From Xenorhabdus doucetiae (GTDB lineage Bacteria > Pseudomonadota > Gammaproteobacteria > Enterobacterales > Enterobacteriaceae): a DNA stretch of 64,000 nucleotides. The DNA is taken from NCBI RefSeq assembly GCF_000968195.1, contig NZ_FO704550.1:1240001-1304000 (forward strand). Direction: 5' to 3'. This document shows, piece by piece, positions 27,720 through 37,266 of this stretch (its first letter is position 1; the number at the start of each line of letters is the position of its first letter). Below the pieces are notes generated by a model. It had not been told where the DNA came from. It made no database searches and saw only the letters and a program-made list of their open reading frames with translations. Both the position numbers and the translations under genes were made by a program.

Positions 27720-30302
27720 TCAACCTACAACCAGATTCAGTAATTTACCTGGAACATAGATGACTTTGCGGATACTGACGTCTTCAAGATATTTCTTCAC
27801 ACTGTGTTCTTGTGTCGCCATCTCTTGGACGTGCTCTTTTGCTGCATCTGCGGGTACAGTAATGCGACCACGCACCTTACCATTAATTTGAATAATGACC
27901 AGCTTAGTATCGTCTACCATGGCCTGCTCATCAGCTTGTGGCCATGCCGCCGTGTCAATATCGCCCTCATTGCCAAGCGCTCTCCACATCACAAAGCAAG
28001 CGTGTGGCGTGATAGGTGAAAGCATACGGACAACCGCAATGAGTGCTTCCTGCATCAGAGCGCGATCTTGCTCTGTTTCCTGTGGCGCACGCGTCAGTTT
28101 ATTCATCAGCTCCATGATGGCGGCAACGGCGGTATTGAACGCTTGACGGCGACCAATATCATCAGTGACTTTCGCGATGGTTTTGTGCAAGTCACGGCGC
28201 AGATCTTTCTGTTCTGTCGTCAGGTTATTAACATCCAGTGGCTGAGTTGCCCCTTTGTTGCTGTGTTCGTAAACCAGACGCCAAACACGTTTCAGGAAGC
28301 GGTTAGCCCCTTCCACGCCAGATTCTTGCCATTCCAGCGTTAGCTCTGGTGGTGCCGCGAACATCATGAACAGACGGACGGTATCCGCGCCGTATTTATC
28401 GACCATCGTTTGGGGATCGATGCCGTTGTTCTTGGATTTCGACATCTTGCTCATGCCGGTATAAACCAGTTCATGGCCATCTTTATCCGTTGCTTTCACA
28501 AAGCGGCCTTTCTCATCACGCTCAACAATGGCATCAGCCGGAGATACCCAGACTTTCTCGCCGCTGTTACCTGTGTAGTAGAAGGCTTCAGCCAGAACCA
28601 TGCCTTGGCACAGCAGGCGCTTAGCGGGTTCATCCGAGTTGACCAGACCAGTATCGCGCATCAATTTATGGAAGAAACGGAAATACATCAGGTGCATGAT
28701 GGCGTGTTCAATACCACCAATGTATTGATCCACGGGCAACCAATAGTTAGCCGCCGCCGGGTCCAGCATACCTTTATCATAATCTGGGCAGGTATAGCGC
28801 GCGTAATACCATGAGGATTCCATGAAAGTATCAAAGGTATCGGTTTCAAGCAGCGCCGGTTGGCCGTTGATGGTAGTTTTTGCCCATTCAGGATCAGCCT
28901 TGATTGGGCTGGTGATCCCATCCATCACAACATCTTCCGGCAAAATGACCGGTAATTGATCGGCTGGAACAGGAACCACCGTGCCATCTTCCCGTGTTGC
29001 CATGGGAATTGGGGCGCCCCAATAACGTTGGCGGGAAACACCCCAGTCACGCAGGCGGTAATTCACTTTACGTTGGCCGACACCCATGGCAACCAGTTTG
29101 TCAGCGATAGCATTGAAGCCTGCTTCATGGTTCAGGCCGCTGAATTCACCGGAATTGACCAGTGCATTTTTATCTGTAGCCGCCGCGTCCTGAAGGTTTG
29201 GTACATTACCCTCGTTGTCAAGGATAACGGCTTTCATTGGCAGGTTGTACTTGGTGGCAAATTCCCAATCGCGCTGATCGTGTGCCGGAACCGCCATCAC
29301 TGCGCCTGTGCCGTACTCCATCAGGACAAAGTTGGCAGCCCAGATAGCGATCTTTTCGTTGGTCAATGGGTGGATGGCGAACAGGCCTGTTGGTACACCT
29401 TTCTTCTCCATGGTTGCCATATCCGCTTCGGCAACTTTGGTATTACGGCATTCGTTAATGAATGCTGCCAGTTCAGGGTTATTTTCCGCCGCGTGTTTGG
29501 CCAGAGGATGACCCGCCGCGACGGCGACATAGGTGGCGCCCATGAAAGTATCCGGGCGAGTGGTATAAACGGTCAGTTTTTCTTGGCTGTCGGCCACATT
29601 GAAGGTGATTTCGACACCTTCAGAACGGCCAATCCAGTTGCGCTGCATGGTTTTGACCTGTTCAGGCCAATCTTCCAGTTTATCCAGATCATTAAGCAAC
29701 TCTTCTGCGTAATCGGTGATCTTGATAAACCATTGTGGGATCTCTTTACGCTCAACCTGAGAATCACAACGCCAGCAGCAGCCATCAATAACCTGCTCAT
29801 TGGCGAGAACCGTCAGGTCATGTGGGCACCAGTTAACGGCGGACGTTTTTTTGTATACCAGGCCCTTTTCGTACAATTGAGTGAAGAACCACTGTTCCCA
29901 GCGATAGTATTCCGGCGTACAGGTCGTCACTTCACGATCCCAGTCATAGCCAAAACCCAGCATTTTTAACTGGTTTTTCATGTACTCAATGTTGGAATAA
30001 GTCCACGGGGCTGGCGCGGTATTATTCTTGACCGCCGCGCCTTCTGCCGGCAGACCAAATGCATCCCAACCGATAGGTTGCAGTACGTTTTTGCCCAGCA
30101 TGCGCTGGTAACGGGAAATCACATCACCAATGGTGTAATTACGGACATGGCCCATATGTAGTCGGCCAGAAGGATAAGGTAGCATAGACAAGCAGTAGTA
30201 TTTTTCTTTGCTGTTGTCTTCTGTCACTTTGAACGTTTGCTTCTCTTGCCAATGAAGCTGGACTTGTTGTTCTATGTCTTCTGGACGATATTGTTCTTGC
30301 AT
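27720..30302 (-). CDS. leuS: Leucyl-tRNA synthetase
   Basis: 860 residues, equal to E. coli LeuRS. Class I motifs: HMGH in LPYPSGRLHMGHVRNYT at about residues 40-56, and KMSKS in GMSKMSKSKNNG at about 615-625. The editing domain (TTRPDTFMGATYVAVA) and leucine-specific zinc region with CCWRCDSQVERK are visible. Charges tRNA-Leu in the cytoplasm. First gene of the leuS-lptE-holA-nadD block. Confidence 0.98.
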   Translation of the reverse strand: MQEQYRPEDIEQQVQLHWQEKQTFKVTEDNSKEKYYCLSMLPYPSGRLHMGHVRNYTIGDVISRYQRMLGKNVLQPIGWDAFGLPAEGAAVKNNTAPAPWTYSNIEYMKNQLKMLGFGYDWDREVTTCTPEYYRWEQWFFTQLYEKGLVYKKTSAVNWCPHDLTVLANEQVIDGCCWRCDSQVERKEIPQWFIKITDYAEELLNDLDKLEDWPEQVKTMQRNWIGRSEGVEITFNVADSQEKLTVYTTRPDTFMGATYVAVAAGHPLAKHAAENNPELAAFINECRNTKVAEADMATMEKKGVPTGLFAIHPLTNEKIAIWAANFVLMEYGTGAVMAVPAHDQRDWEFATKYNLPMKAVILDNEGNVPNLQDAAATDKNALVNSGEFSGLNHEAGFNAIADKLVAMGVGQRKVNYRLRDWGVSRQRYWGAPIPMATREDGTVVPVPADQLPVILPEDVVMDGITSPIKADPEWAKTTINGQPALLETDTFDTFMESSWYYARYTCPDYDKGMLDPAAANYWLPVDQYIGGIEHAIMHLMYFRFFHKLMRDTGLVNSDEPAKRLLCQGMVLAEAFYYTGNSGEKVWVSPADAIVERDEKGRFVKATDKDGHELVYTGMSKMSKSKNNGIDPQTMVDKYGADTVRLFMMFAAPPELTLEWQESGVEGANRFLKRVWRLVYEHSNKGATQPLDVNNLTTEQKDLRRDLHKTIAKVTDDIGRRQAFNTAVAAIMELMNKLTRAPQETEQDRALMQEALIAVVRMLSPITPHACFVMWRALGNEGDIDTAAWPQADEQAMVDDTKLVIIQINGKVRGRITVPADAAKEHVQEMATQEHSVKKYLEDVSIRKVIYVPGKLLNLVVG

Positions 30303-30500
30303 GGCACCGATAATCCTATGGTGAGTAATAAAGCCACGCCATTAGCGCGTTTGGTTGGTTTATGAAATCTAAGGTTCCATAGCATAGCTGATAAGGGATA
30401 GGGGCAACAACTCTTGTTAAAGGCGGAATGCGGAAAATGACTTATTTTTAGGGAAAATTTAAGGTCGGCGGTCGTTTTTCCATCCGCCGACGAAGAACCA

Positions 30501-31229
30501 TCAGTGCAGAATTTTCGCCAGAAAATCGCGGGCGCGCTCTGATTTTGGGTTGGCAAAGAAATCGTCTTTCTGACTGTCTTCGACAATTTTGCCTTCATCC
30601 ATGAAAATAACGCGGTGCGCCACCTTCCTGGCAAATCCCATCTCGTGGGTGACCACCATCATGGTCATGCCTTCGTTCGCCAATTCCACCATCACATCCA
30701 GCACTTCATTAATCATTTCAGGATCAAGTGCAGACGTCGGCTCATCAAACAGCATCGCAATCGGGTCCATGCAGAGTGCACGGGCAATGGCAACACGTTG
30801 TTGCTGACCGCCGGAGAGTTGTGCCGGGAATTTATCCGCATGGCTGGCTAACCCAACTCGCTCCAGCAGTTTTAATCCCTTTTCAGTCGCTGCTTTCTTA
30901 TCACGCTTCAACACCTTGACCTGAGCCAGAGTCAGATTCTCAATGATGGATAGGTGAGGGAAAAGTTCAAAGTGCTGAAACACCATCCCGACTTTGGAAC
31001 GCAATTGGGCCAGATTGGTATTCTTGTCATTGACTTTGGTGTCGTTTACGCGAATTTCACCTTGCTGGACAGGTTCAAGGCCATTGACCGTTTTTATCAG
31101 TGTGGATTTACCGGAACCCGAAGGCCCGCAGACCACAACGACCTCGCCTTTTTTGACTTCCGTCGAGCAGTCAGTCAGAACCTGAAATTGGCCATACCAC
31201 TTGGATACATTTTTCAGGGAAATCATCAA
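30501..31229 (-). CDS. gltL: Glutamate/aspartate ABC transporter ATPase GltL
   Basis: 242 residues; polar amino-acid ABC ATPase with Walker A GPSGSGKST, signature LSGGQQQRVAIARAL and Walker B MLFDEPTSALDPE. The C-terminal SERARDFLAKILH matches GltL. It overlaps gltK by 4 bases and is the last gene of gltIJKL. Confidence 0.95.
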   Translation of the reverse strand: MMISLKNVSKWYGQFQVLTDCSTEVKKGEVVVVCGPSGSGKSTLIKTVNGLEPVQQGEIRVNDTKVNDKNTNLAQLRSKVGMVFQHFELFPHLSIIENLTLAQVKVLKRDKKAATEKGLKLLERVGLASHADKFPAQLSGGQQQRVAIARALCMDPIAMLFDEPTSALDPEMINEVLDVMVELANEGMTMMVVTHEMGFARKVAHRVIFMDEGKIVEDSQKDDFFANPKSERARDFLAKILH

Positions 31230-31900
31230 ACAGTCCTTTTCTTCAAATAGTTAACCAGCATAGAAGCAGAAAAACTAATCACAAAATAAACAAAGCCAGC
31301 AAACAGCACCATTTCAACCTGAGTGCCGTCACGCTCACCAATATTCGTCGCGGTACGGAAAAAATCCGCCAGACTGAGTACATAGACCAGAGACGTATCT
31401 TGGAATAATACAATGCCTTGTGTCAGCAGCAAGGGGATCATGGCCCGAAATGCCTGTGGCAGTATCACCAGCCGCATGCTTTGCATAGGGGTCATACCCA
31501 GCGCCAGCGCAGCAGAGGATTGCCCGCGAGAAATGCTCTGGATACCTGCCCGAATGATTTCGGCATAGTAAGCGGCTTCAAAGAGCGAGAACGCTACCAT
31601 TGCAGAAATTAAACGGATATCAGTTTTTGGTGATATGCCTAGAATATTTTGTAATAAGTTAGGCACAATCAGGTAAAACCACAGTAATACCATCACCAGA
31701 GGCACTGAGCGGAACAAGTTAACATACAGGGCGGCAAACCAGCTCACTGCCTTGATGGATGAGAGGCGCATCACCGCCAGCAGGGTTCCCCAGATAATGC
31801 CGATGATAATGGCTATCACGGTAATTTTTGCTGTTATCATCAACCCGTTCAGAAGAAAAGGTAGACTCGGTATAATCGAACTCCAGTCAAACTGATACAT
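31226..31900 (-). CDS. gltK: Glutamate/aspartate ABC transporter permease GltK
   Basis: 224 residues with five helices and the permease coupling segment SAALALGMTPMQSMRLVILPQAFR. Starts MYQFDWSSIIPSLPFLLNGL, as in E. coli GltK. Forms a heterodimer with GltJ in the inner membrane. Four bases separate it from gltJ. Confidence 0.95.
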   Translation of the reverse strand: MYQFDWSSIIPSLPFLLNGLMITAKITVIAIIIGIIWGTLLAVMRLSSIKAVSWFAALYVNLFRSVPLVMVLLWFYLIVPNLLQNILGISPKTDIRLISAMVAFSLFEAAYYAEIIRAGIQSISRGQSSAALALGMTPMQSMRLVILPQAFRAMIPLLLTQGIVLFQDTSLVYVLSLADFFRTATNIGERDGTQVEMVLFAGFVYFVISFSASMLVNYLKKRTV

Positions 31901-31904
31901 TTCT

Positions 31905-32645
31905 TTATCGCCCTCCCATATTGCCCGGTAAACGAACTTTTTTCTCCAGTATGCTCATGGCAAGCATAATCACGAGATTGATGCCGACATAAGCCAACGT
32001 GATTGCGGTGAATGATTCATAGGCATGTGCGGAATAATCCAGCAATTTATTGGCCTGAGCCGCCATGTCAACCAGCCCGATGGTGGAGGCAATGGCAGAG
32101 TTCTTGACCAAATTGAGCATTTCCGAGGTCATCGGGGGAATGATCACGCGGTAAGCATTGGGCAGCAGAACGTAACGGTAGGTTTGTGGCAGGGTTAAGC
32201 CCATTGCCAGCCCGGCGGATTTTTGCCCTCTTGGCAGTGACTGAATTGCTGCGCGAACTTGTTCACATACACGGGCAGCGGTAAATAATCCTAAGCAAAT
32301 GACAGAGGAAATAAAAAATTGGATATTGGGGTCCAGATCCATTTTGAACCAATCGCTTAGGTTTTTGGGCAGGAATTCGGGAACCACCAGATACCAGGTA
32401 AAAAATTGGACAATGAGAGGCACGTTGCGAAATAACTCAACATAACAGGTCCCAAGCCCGGACAAGAATTTATTCGGGACGGTACGGAGGATACCAAACA
32501 ATGAACCGACAACGAGTGCAATGATCCAAGCGCAGATGGAAAGTGCAACCGTGACTTGAAAACCAGAAATAAGCCACCCCAGATAGGTGGTATTACCAAA
32601 AGGGGCAGCTTGTAAAAAGATATCCCAATTCCAATTAACGGACAT
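31905..32645 (-). CDS. gltJ: Glutamate/aspartate ABC transporter permease GltJ
   Basis: 246 residues from the ATG at 32645 (MSVNWNWDIFLQAAPFGNT), the E. coli length and start, with GGGAG 7 bases upstream. The open frame extends 11 codons further but without conservation. Coupling segment SAGLAMGLTLPQTYRYVLLP and C-terminal RLPGNMGG are typical. Confidence 0.95.
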   Translation of the reverse strand: MSVNWNWDIFLQAAPFGNTTYLGWLISGFQVTVALSICAWIIALVVGSLFGILRTVPNKFLSGLGTCYVELFRNVPLIVQFFTWYLVVPEFLPKNLSDWFKMDLDPNIQFFISSVICLGLFTAARVCEQVRAAIQSLPRGQKSAGLAMGLTLPQTYRYVLLPNAYRVIIPPMTSEMLNLVKNSAIASTIGLVDMAAQANKLLDYSAHAYESFTAITLAYVGINLVIMLAMSILEKKVRLPGNMGGR

Positions 32646-32767
32646 AATCGAACTCCCTGATATGGGGTTAGCTGTCATTCATCGAATTTAAATATGAAAA
32701 AAATGAGGTAGGGAACGACTACCTCATACCCGCCTTGCCAATAAAATCAGAATTTTTAGTTCTTAAA

Positions 32768-33655
32768 TTAATTCAATGCCTTATCGTTTGGAGCTTTAAA
32801 CAGTGCTCTCATTTCATCTGACATGGAGAAGTTTAAGTTCAGGTTTTTAGGTGGAATAGGTTCCTTGAACCAGTGATCAAACATTTTTTCTGCTTCGCCG
32901 GAGGTTTGCACTTTGACAATCACGTCATCAATCAATGTCTTGAATTGAGGATCATTTTTGCGCAACATACAGCCGTAGGCTTCTTCCGATTGTGGTTTGC
33001 CAACGATGGTCCATTGATCAGGTTTTTTCGCTTTCGCGCGTTCACCGGCAAGTAAGGCATCATCCATCATAAAGGCGACAGCCCGGCCTGATTCCAGCGT
33101 GCGGAATGAATCACCATGATCTTTGGCACTGATAATACGCATTTTCATTTGCTTCTCATCATTGAGCTTATTCAACAAGATTTCAGAGGTTGTGCCGGAA
33201 GTCACAACGACGTTTTTTCCTGCCAGATCATCAAACCCCTTGACGCCTGAATCTTTTTTGGTCAGCAGGCGAGTACCGACGGCAAAGATGGTATTGGAGA
33301 ACGCGGCTTGTTTCTGTCGTTCAAGGTTGTTGGTGGTAGAACCACATTCAAAATCGAAAGTGCCATTTTGCAGCAGGGGAATACGGTTCTGGGAGGTAAT
33401 CGGGATCAGTTTGACTTGCAGATTAGGCATGTCCAGTTTTTTCTTAACGGCCTCAACGATCAGGTTGGAATAATCCTGGGAATAACCCACGACATTTTGC
33501 TGATTGTCGTAGTAGGAGAATGGAACAGAAGATTCTCTGTGCCCGACAACAATCACGCCATTCTCTTTAATTTTTTTCAGTGTCCCCGTCAATTCCTGTG
33601 CATGGGCAGCGCCCACCGCACTGAGTAACATCATGGTTAACATCAACTTACGCAT
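32768..33655 (-). CDS. gltI: Glutamate/aspartate-binding periplasmic protein GltI
   Basis: 295 residues with a signal peptide cleaved after GAAHA near residue 19. Family segments are KENGVIVVGHRESSVPFSYY and FDFECGSTTNNLERQ. Delivers L-glutamate and L-aspartate to GltJKL and is first in the operon. In E. coli lnt lies directly upstream; here an island has been inserted between them. Confidence 0.95.
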   Translation of the reverse strand: MRKLMLTMMLLSAVGAAHAQELTGTLKKIKENGVIVVGHRESSVPFSYYDNQQNVVGYSQDYSNLIVEAVKKKLDMPNLQVKLIPITSQNRIPLLQNGTFDFECGSTTNNLERQKQAAFSNTIFAVGTRLLTKKDSGVKGFDDLAGKNVVVTSGTTSEILLNKLNDEKQMKMRIISAKDHGDSFRTLESGRAVAFMMDDALLAGERAKAKKPDQWTIVGKPQSEEAYGCMLRKNDPQFKTLIDDVIVKVQTSGEAEKMFDHWFKEPIPPKNLNLNFSMSDEMRALFKAPNDKALN

Positions 33656-34017
33656 ATACAGCTCCTTTATCTTTATGTGGTTATTTTTGTGAAGTTGGTT
33701 TTTTTACAGACAATTGTGTTTCTACATGAATAAATAAGGCTGTCTATAGAAACGATTTTCTGAGTTGTTTTGTTTATGTGCCGTAAAAAAATAATTCATA
33801 ATGTTACTTTTTTGAAACCATAATGTTTCTGTTTCGCGACTCACATCGCACTATAAATAAACAATTTCATTTATGTGTGGTTAAAAAGCGAATAATATTG
33901 AATGTTGTTCACACTTTGCGTTATTTGAAGCAATCTTCTGTTTGTGTGGGGTATTTGTGGTGAGATATGTGATGAATTTCAGTTATCTTAGTGATGAGAG
34001 CGATGATTAACTAAAAC
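33656..34017 (-). promoter_or_regulatory. gltI upstream region
   Basis: About 360 bases without a gene, AT-rich and bounded by the gltI start and the hairpin after the lnt 3' fragment. It must contain the gltIJKL promoter, but I cannot pick a single convincing -35/-10 pair. No open frame of note is present. Confidence 0.4.
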
Positions 34018-34040
34018 CAGGGCATAAGTAATATGCCCTG
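34018..34040 (-). terminator. Hairpin that originally followed lnt
   Basis: Perfect 9-base arms CAGGGCATA and TATGCCCTG with a 5-base loop. On the minus strand GTTTTAGTT follows. It lies 30 bases after the duplicated lnt stop, so it is probably the old lnt terminator, now detached from the full gene by the island. Confidence 0.6.
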
Positions 34041-34069
34041 ACTTTTGTTAACGTTTCATTAAAAATGAG

Positions 34070-34217
34070 AGGAAATTAATTTTTGCGGCGGTTTTTCATC
34101 AAAGCAACGATGAAAAATAGCGCACTTGCTCCCCATATCGGCCAGTTTCCAAAACGAAAATAGGGGGTTAATCCTGTCGCGGGTGTGACTTTGGCTTCCA
34201 ATACCTGTCGGGTAAAT
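34070..34217 (-). repeat. Left copy of a 148-bp direct repeat: lnt 3' end
   Basis: By eye identical, base for base, to 37386-37533. It encodes the last 46 residues of Lnt (TRQVLEAKVTPATGLTPYFR onward to NRRKN) and 6 bases beyond the stop. It has no start and is joined at 34218 to ISKra4-family sequence, so it is a gene fragment. It marks the left border of the island between gltI and lnt. Confidence 0.92.
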
Positions 34218-35038
34218 GATTTTCTCGCCGGCTCTCCCGGAGAATGGGAAAAAGCTGCCAAAACCGGGAAAACTGATGGCAGAGTGAGTATTGATGGGGG
34301 CTATGTCAGAAATCAGGACGATAAAAAACAGCATTTCGAAGTTACCGCCGGAAAATCTTTCTCAGCTGATGTCCCTGTTAAATGCTAAACATTTCGGGTT
34401 TGTGCAGTGTCTGGAAACTCACCCCAGAAGAAAACTTCATGCGCAGTTATCTTCACAGGGGATGCAGGCCAATCAACAAATTACCTTCTTATCTGATGGA
34501 GCCGATAATCTTAGGGAACTGCAATTGAACCTATACCCTGAATCCCTGCACGTCCTCGACTGGTTTCATATTACAAGCGGCTGACCGTATTAAAACAATA
34601 TGCCAAAGGGATATCAAAAAACGCGCCTGAACTTGGTATGGAATTATCCGACTATTTAAACAGCATAAAATGGTCTATCTGGCATGGAAATATCGATAAT
34701 GCATTGGAATATCTGGATGATTGTGTCCTGATATGTGATAACGATACATTGCATTATGAAAATCATAAACCATTGTTAAAACATATAGATGAAATGTACT
34801 GGTATGGAGAAAACCGATTTCCTCTTCATTTGTTGAATCGACAATCAATGAAGTTATTGCTAAGCGCATGGTGAAGAAACAGCAAATGCAATAGAGTCAA
34901 CAGGGGGTACATTATTTACTCCAGACACGAACAGCGGTACTCGATAATGATTTAAAAACTCGATTTGAGCATTGGTATCTGAGGATCAAATTAAACGAAG
35001 ATACGGATCGCTATTTGGCAGAGGCTGTTGTTGCATGA
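34218..35038 (+). pseudogene. ISKra4-family transposase remnant
   Basis: Pieces in different frames all match the ISKra4 transposase: WEKAAKTGKTDGRVSIDGGYVRNQDDKKQHF (34233-34330 region, written here as two adjoining motifs WEKAAKTGKTD and GRVSIDGGYVRN), then QANQQITFLSDGADNLREL followed by ESLHVLDWFHIT near 34470-34575, then NSIKWSIWHGNIDNALEYL near 34660-34720, then SSFVESTINEVIAKRMVKKQ near 34820-34890 and QTRTAVLDNDLKTRFEHWY near 34920-34980. Several frameshifts, an internal deletion and at least two stops show it is dead. The 5' part is missing, cut exactly at the lnt repeat. Confidence 0.8.
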
Positions 35039-35054
35039 GTATTTTTATGTTTTC

Positions 35055-35297
35055 TTATCTTTTTCTTCTGAAAATCACGTTGGGAAAGCTATTATTCGCC
35101 ATGTCGGCAGGAGTGGAAGACTTTACCCTTGCATAAGAATGAAAAGCTTTGAAAAAGCATTGCTGGCAAATGGTGATACTGGAATTTATATTGACATCCT
35201 GATTCTTGGGAATAAAGACAGAAGAGAAATTATATTGTGTAGTCCCAATGTTCAAGATTTTCCGGCACTTATCACACTGCCAGACAGTAGTAATCAT
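35055..35297 (-). CDS. Small double-CxxC protein, function unknown
   Basis: 80 residues on the minus strand with C8-x2-C11 (WQCDKCRK) and C44-x2-C47 (TICQQCFF), the arrangement of a small zinc ribbon. A ribosome site GGAG lies 8 bases before the ATG. An overlapping frame on the plus strand (35028-35300) has no such motif and no good ribosome site. I do not recognise a named family. It is 299 bases downstream of the SpeD-like gene, same strand, within the AT-rich island, so co-expression is possible but unproven. Confidence 0.55.
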   Translation of the reverse strand: MITTVWQCDKCRKILNIGTTQYNFSSVFIPKNQDVNINSSITICQQCFFKAFHSYARVKSSTPADMANNSFPNVIFRRKR

Positions 35298-35596
35298 TAG
35301 GATATCTCCATTACGGTAGGTAGATTTAGGCCAAATAAACTGAAAACTATGCCCTGATGGGCGTTAATCACGCTAAGGTTTCTGTTTCTAAATTGGTGTC
35401 CTTGTCGGGTTTCCTATCATTGTACAACTAGTGAATTGTCTCCTTGATAACACCCTTTGCATCGATTGATTACATATAGGACACCTCACCAATTATTCTT
35501 TCCTGAATAACCCATAAATGCTATTTATAAGAATATTTTTATGATAATTATCTTTTCCAAGTCTAAGACACGGTTTGCTTTTTCCCCAATAGATTA

Positions 35597-35983
35597 TTAA
35601 ATATGTGTGCTAGTTCCTCTGACTACATTTTTTGATTGAATTTTTGTTGGATTCAGTGCTTTTTTAATTTCACTGATTGCTAAATTAGGATTACAATTAC
35701 CACAAGTAAAAATATCAATAAATGCTGCGGAATGACTGGGGTAAGTGTGAATTGATGCATGTGATTCGGCTAGCAAAAACAATACTGTCACCCCCTCTGG
35801 GTTAAATTTATGTGATGTTTCATTTATAATTGTAGCTCCCGTTGTTTGTATAGCTGATCGCATGATCCTAGTAAGAATATTCTGGTCGTTGAGGAGAATA
35901 AAGTTAACACCATAAAACTCCGCTAATACGTGTTTTCCATTAAAAGAATAACCAGAGACATCCATTTTATTAAATGAAATCAT
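35597..35983 (-). CDS. SpeD-family pyruvoyl-dependent decarboxylase (AdoMet decarboxylase-like)
   Basis: 128 residues, the size of class 1B (SpeH-type) S-adenosylmethionine decarboxylase proenzymes, unlike the 264-residue E. coli SpeD. It starts GKHVLAEFYGVNF around residue 16-28 like the family. The self-cleavage site LAESH has Ser74, the expected pyruvoyl source; the catalytic His79 (SIHTYP) and Cys94 (FTCG) are present. In AdoMet decarboxylases the motif after His is usually IHTWPE; here it is IHTYPS, so a Glu linked with binding the AdoMet ribose is replaced by Ser83. No spermidine synthase gene is near. An ideal ribosome site (AAGGA) precedes the ATG. Function could be AdoMet decarboxylase or a SpeD homologue acting on another amino acid. 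Confidence 0.85.
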   Translation of the reverse strand: MISFNKMDVSGYSFNGKHVLAEFYGVNFILLNDQNILTRIMRSAIQTTGATIINETSHKFNPEGVTVLFLLAESHASIHTYPSHSAAFIDIFTCGNCNPNLAISEIKKALNPTKIQSKNVVRGTSTHI

Positions 35984-36086
35984 TTATATTTCCTTAGTGA
36001 AATTACATACTCTGTTAGCCATTGGGTTACATACTATCTTTATCAATCCTATTAGCCTAAGCCAAATTATTGTAATAAATCTATGT

Positions 36087-37169
36087 CTTGGATTCGCATA
36101 TTAAGCGCAACACCGTAATGAACGAAGTAAATGAGTTGGGGTTCCTGTAAATAACTCATTCGGTGTTTTATAATCTCGTGTCTTACGTGGTCGATTATTT
36201 AGTCGGTTTGCCACAAGGTTAACCTCCCGCTCTGATACCTTATTAAAATCGGTTCCTTTTGGGAAGTAATCTCTGATTAATCCATTTATGTTCTCATTTA
36301 TCCCTCTTTCCCAAGGGGAATACGGATGAGCAAAATAAATTTTTGTCTCTAAATTTTTACCGATCCGTTCGTGTTCGGCAAATTCGAGTCCGTTATCAAA
36401 GGTAATTGTTTTAACTTTATGTTTTATCATCGATAAATGTCTTGTCGCCGCTTTGGCAACACCTTCTGCTGTTTTATCTTCAAGTTTAATGATGATCGTA
36501 AATAACGATTTTCGTTCAACTAAAGTCAATAAGGCACTTTTACGATCTTTGCCAACGATAGTATCCCCTTCCCAATCCCCAATACGCTGCTTTTTATCAA
36601 CAATTTTTGGGCGCTTATCAATACTGACTCTGTTTTTAATTTTTCCTCTGTGCTCATGGCTTCCATAGCGTTTACGATACGGTTTTTTCGCTATCCTAAG
36701 ATGTTGCCATAAATCACCGCCATTTATTTTATCTTTATAAATCAATCGATAAATTGTTTCATGATGTAAAGAGATTTTCGCTTCCCGCTTGAGATAACCC
36801 ACAACTTGTTCCGGACTTAAATCTTGCCAAATTAACTGTTTTATCCACTTTGTTATCTCTGGCGTGATTTTTACGGCTTTTACCTTAGAATGACGGCGTT
36901 CTAATGCTTTACGCTGAGCTTGTTCAGGTTCATATTTCTCGGCTTCCCGGTTTCGTCTCAATTCCCGGCTAATTGTTGATGGGGCCCGATTAAGCGACGT
37001 TGCAATAAAACGTTGTGTAAAACCGGCTTCTTTTAAGCCGAAAATCTGGTATCTTTCTGTTTCGGTCAGTTGCGTATAGGCCATAGTGCATTTTCCTTTG
37101 GCGAGAAAGATGCCTACTATAGCAACTGACCGCCTTTCTTAGAAATTGCACTTACTATGCGAATCCAAG
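36087..37169 (-). mobile_element. IS30-family insertion sequence
   Basis: Imperfect terminal repeats CTTGGATTCGCATATTAAG (left, from 36087) and CTTGGATTCGCATAGTAAG (right end, reverse complement, to 37169) enclose one intact transposase gene. Total about 1083 bp, standard for IS30. I see no clear target duplication. Confidence 0.88.
36101..37084 (-). CDS. IS30-family transposase
   Basis: 327 residues, uninterrupted. N-terminal helix-turn-helix (YTQLTETERYQIFGLKEAGF, then IATSLNRAPSTISRELRRN) followed by the DDE integrase core: DWEGDTIVGKD (first Asp), TFDNGLEFAEH (second Asp) and SPWERGINENINGLIRDYFP (Glu). It looks capable of activity. It is the only intact transposase in the island. Confidence 0.95.
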   Translation of the reverse strand: MAYTQLTETERYQIFGLKEAGFTQRFIATSLNRAPSTISRELRRNREAEKYEPEQAQRKALERRHSKVKAVKITPEITKWIKQLIWQDLSPEQVVGYLKREAKISLHHETIYRLIYKDKINGGDLWQHLRIAKKPYRKRYGSHEHRGKIKNRVSIDKRPKIVDKKQRIGDWEGDTIVGKDRKSALLTLVERKSLFTIIIKLEDKTAEGVAKAATRHLSMIKHKVKTITFDNGLEFAEHERIGKNLETKIYFAHPYSPWERGINENINGLIRDYFPKGTDFNKVSEREVNLVANRLNNRPRKTRDYKTPNELFTGTPTHLLRSLRCCA

Positions 37170-37266
37170 CATCAAATAAATTTATTATTATTTTATTAAA
37201 TTAATGTTTCAATTGTGACGTTGATCATGAATCTTGTTAACATTTCATTGATAACGATAGAAAATA

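Noticed and set aside
28956..29969. A 337-codon open frame on the plus strand opposite leuS
   Set aside because: It is fully inside leuS, whose protein is highly conserved; no ribosome site or family match, so a shadow frame.
34076..34261. A short minus-strand gene encoding the end of Lnt
   Set aside because: It is a chance start in transposase sequence joined to the duplicated lnt 3' end; a fragment rather than a gene.
35028..35300. Plus-strand frame over the CxxC protein
   Set aside because: No ribosome site and no motif; the minus-strand frame has both a ribosome site and two CxxC pairs.
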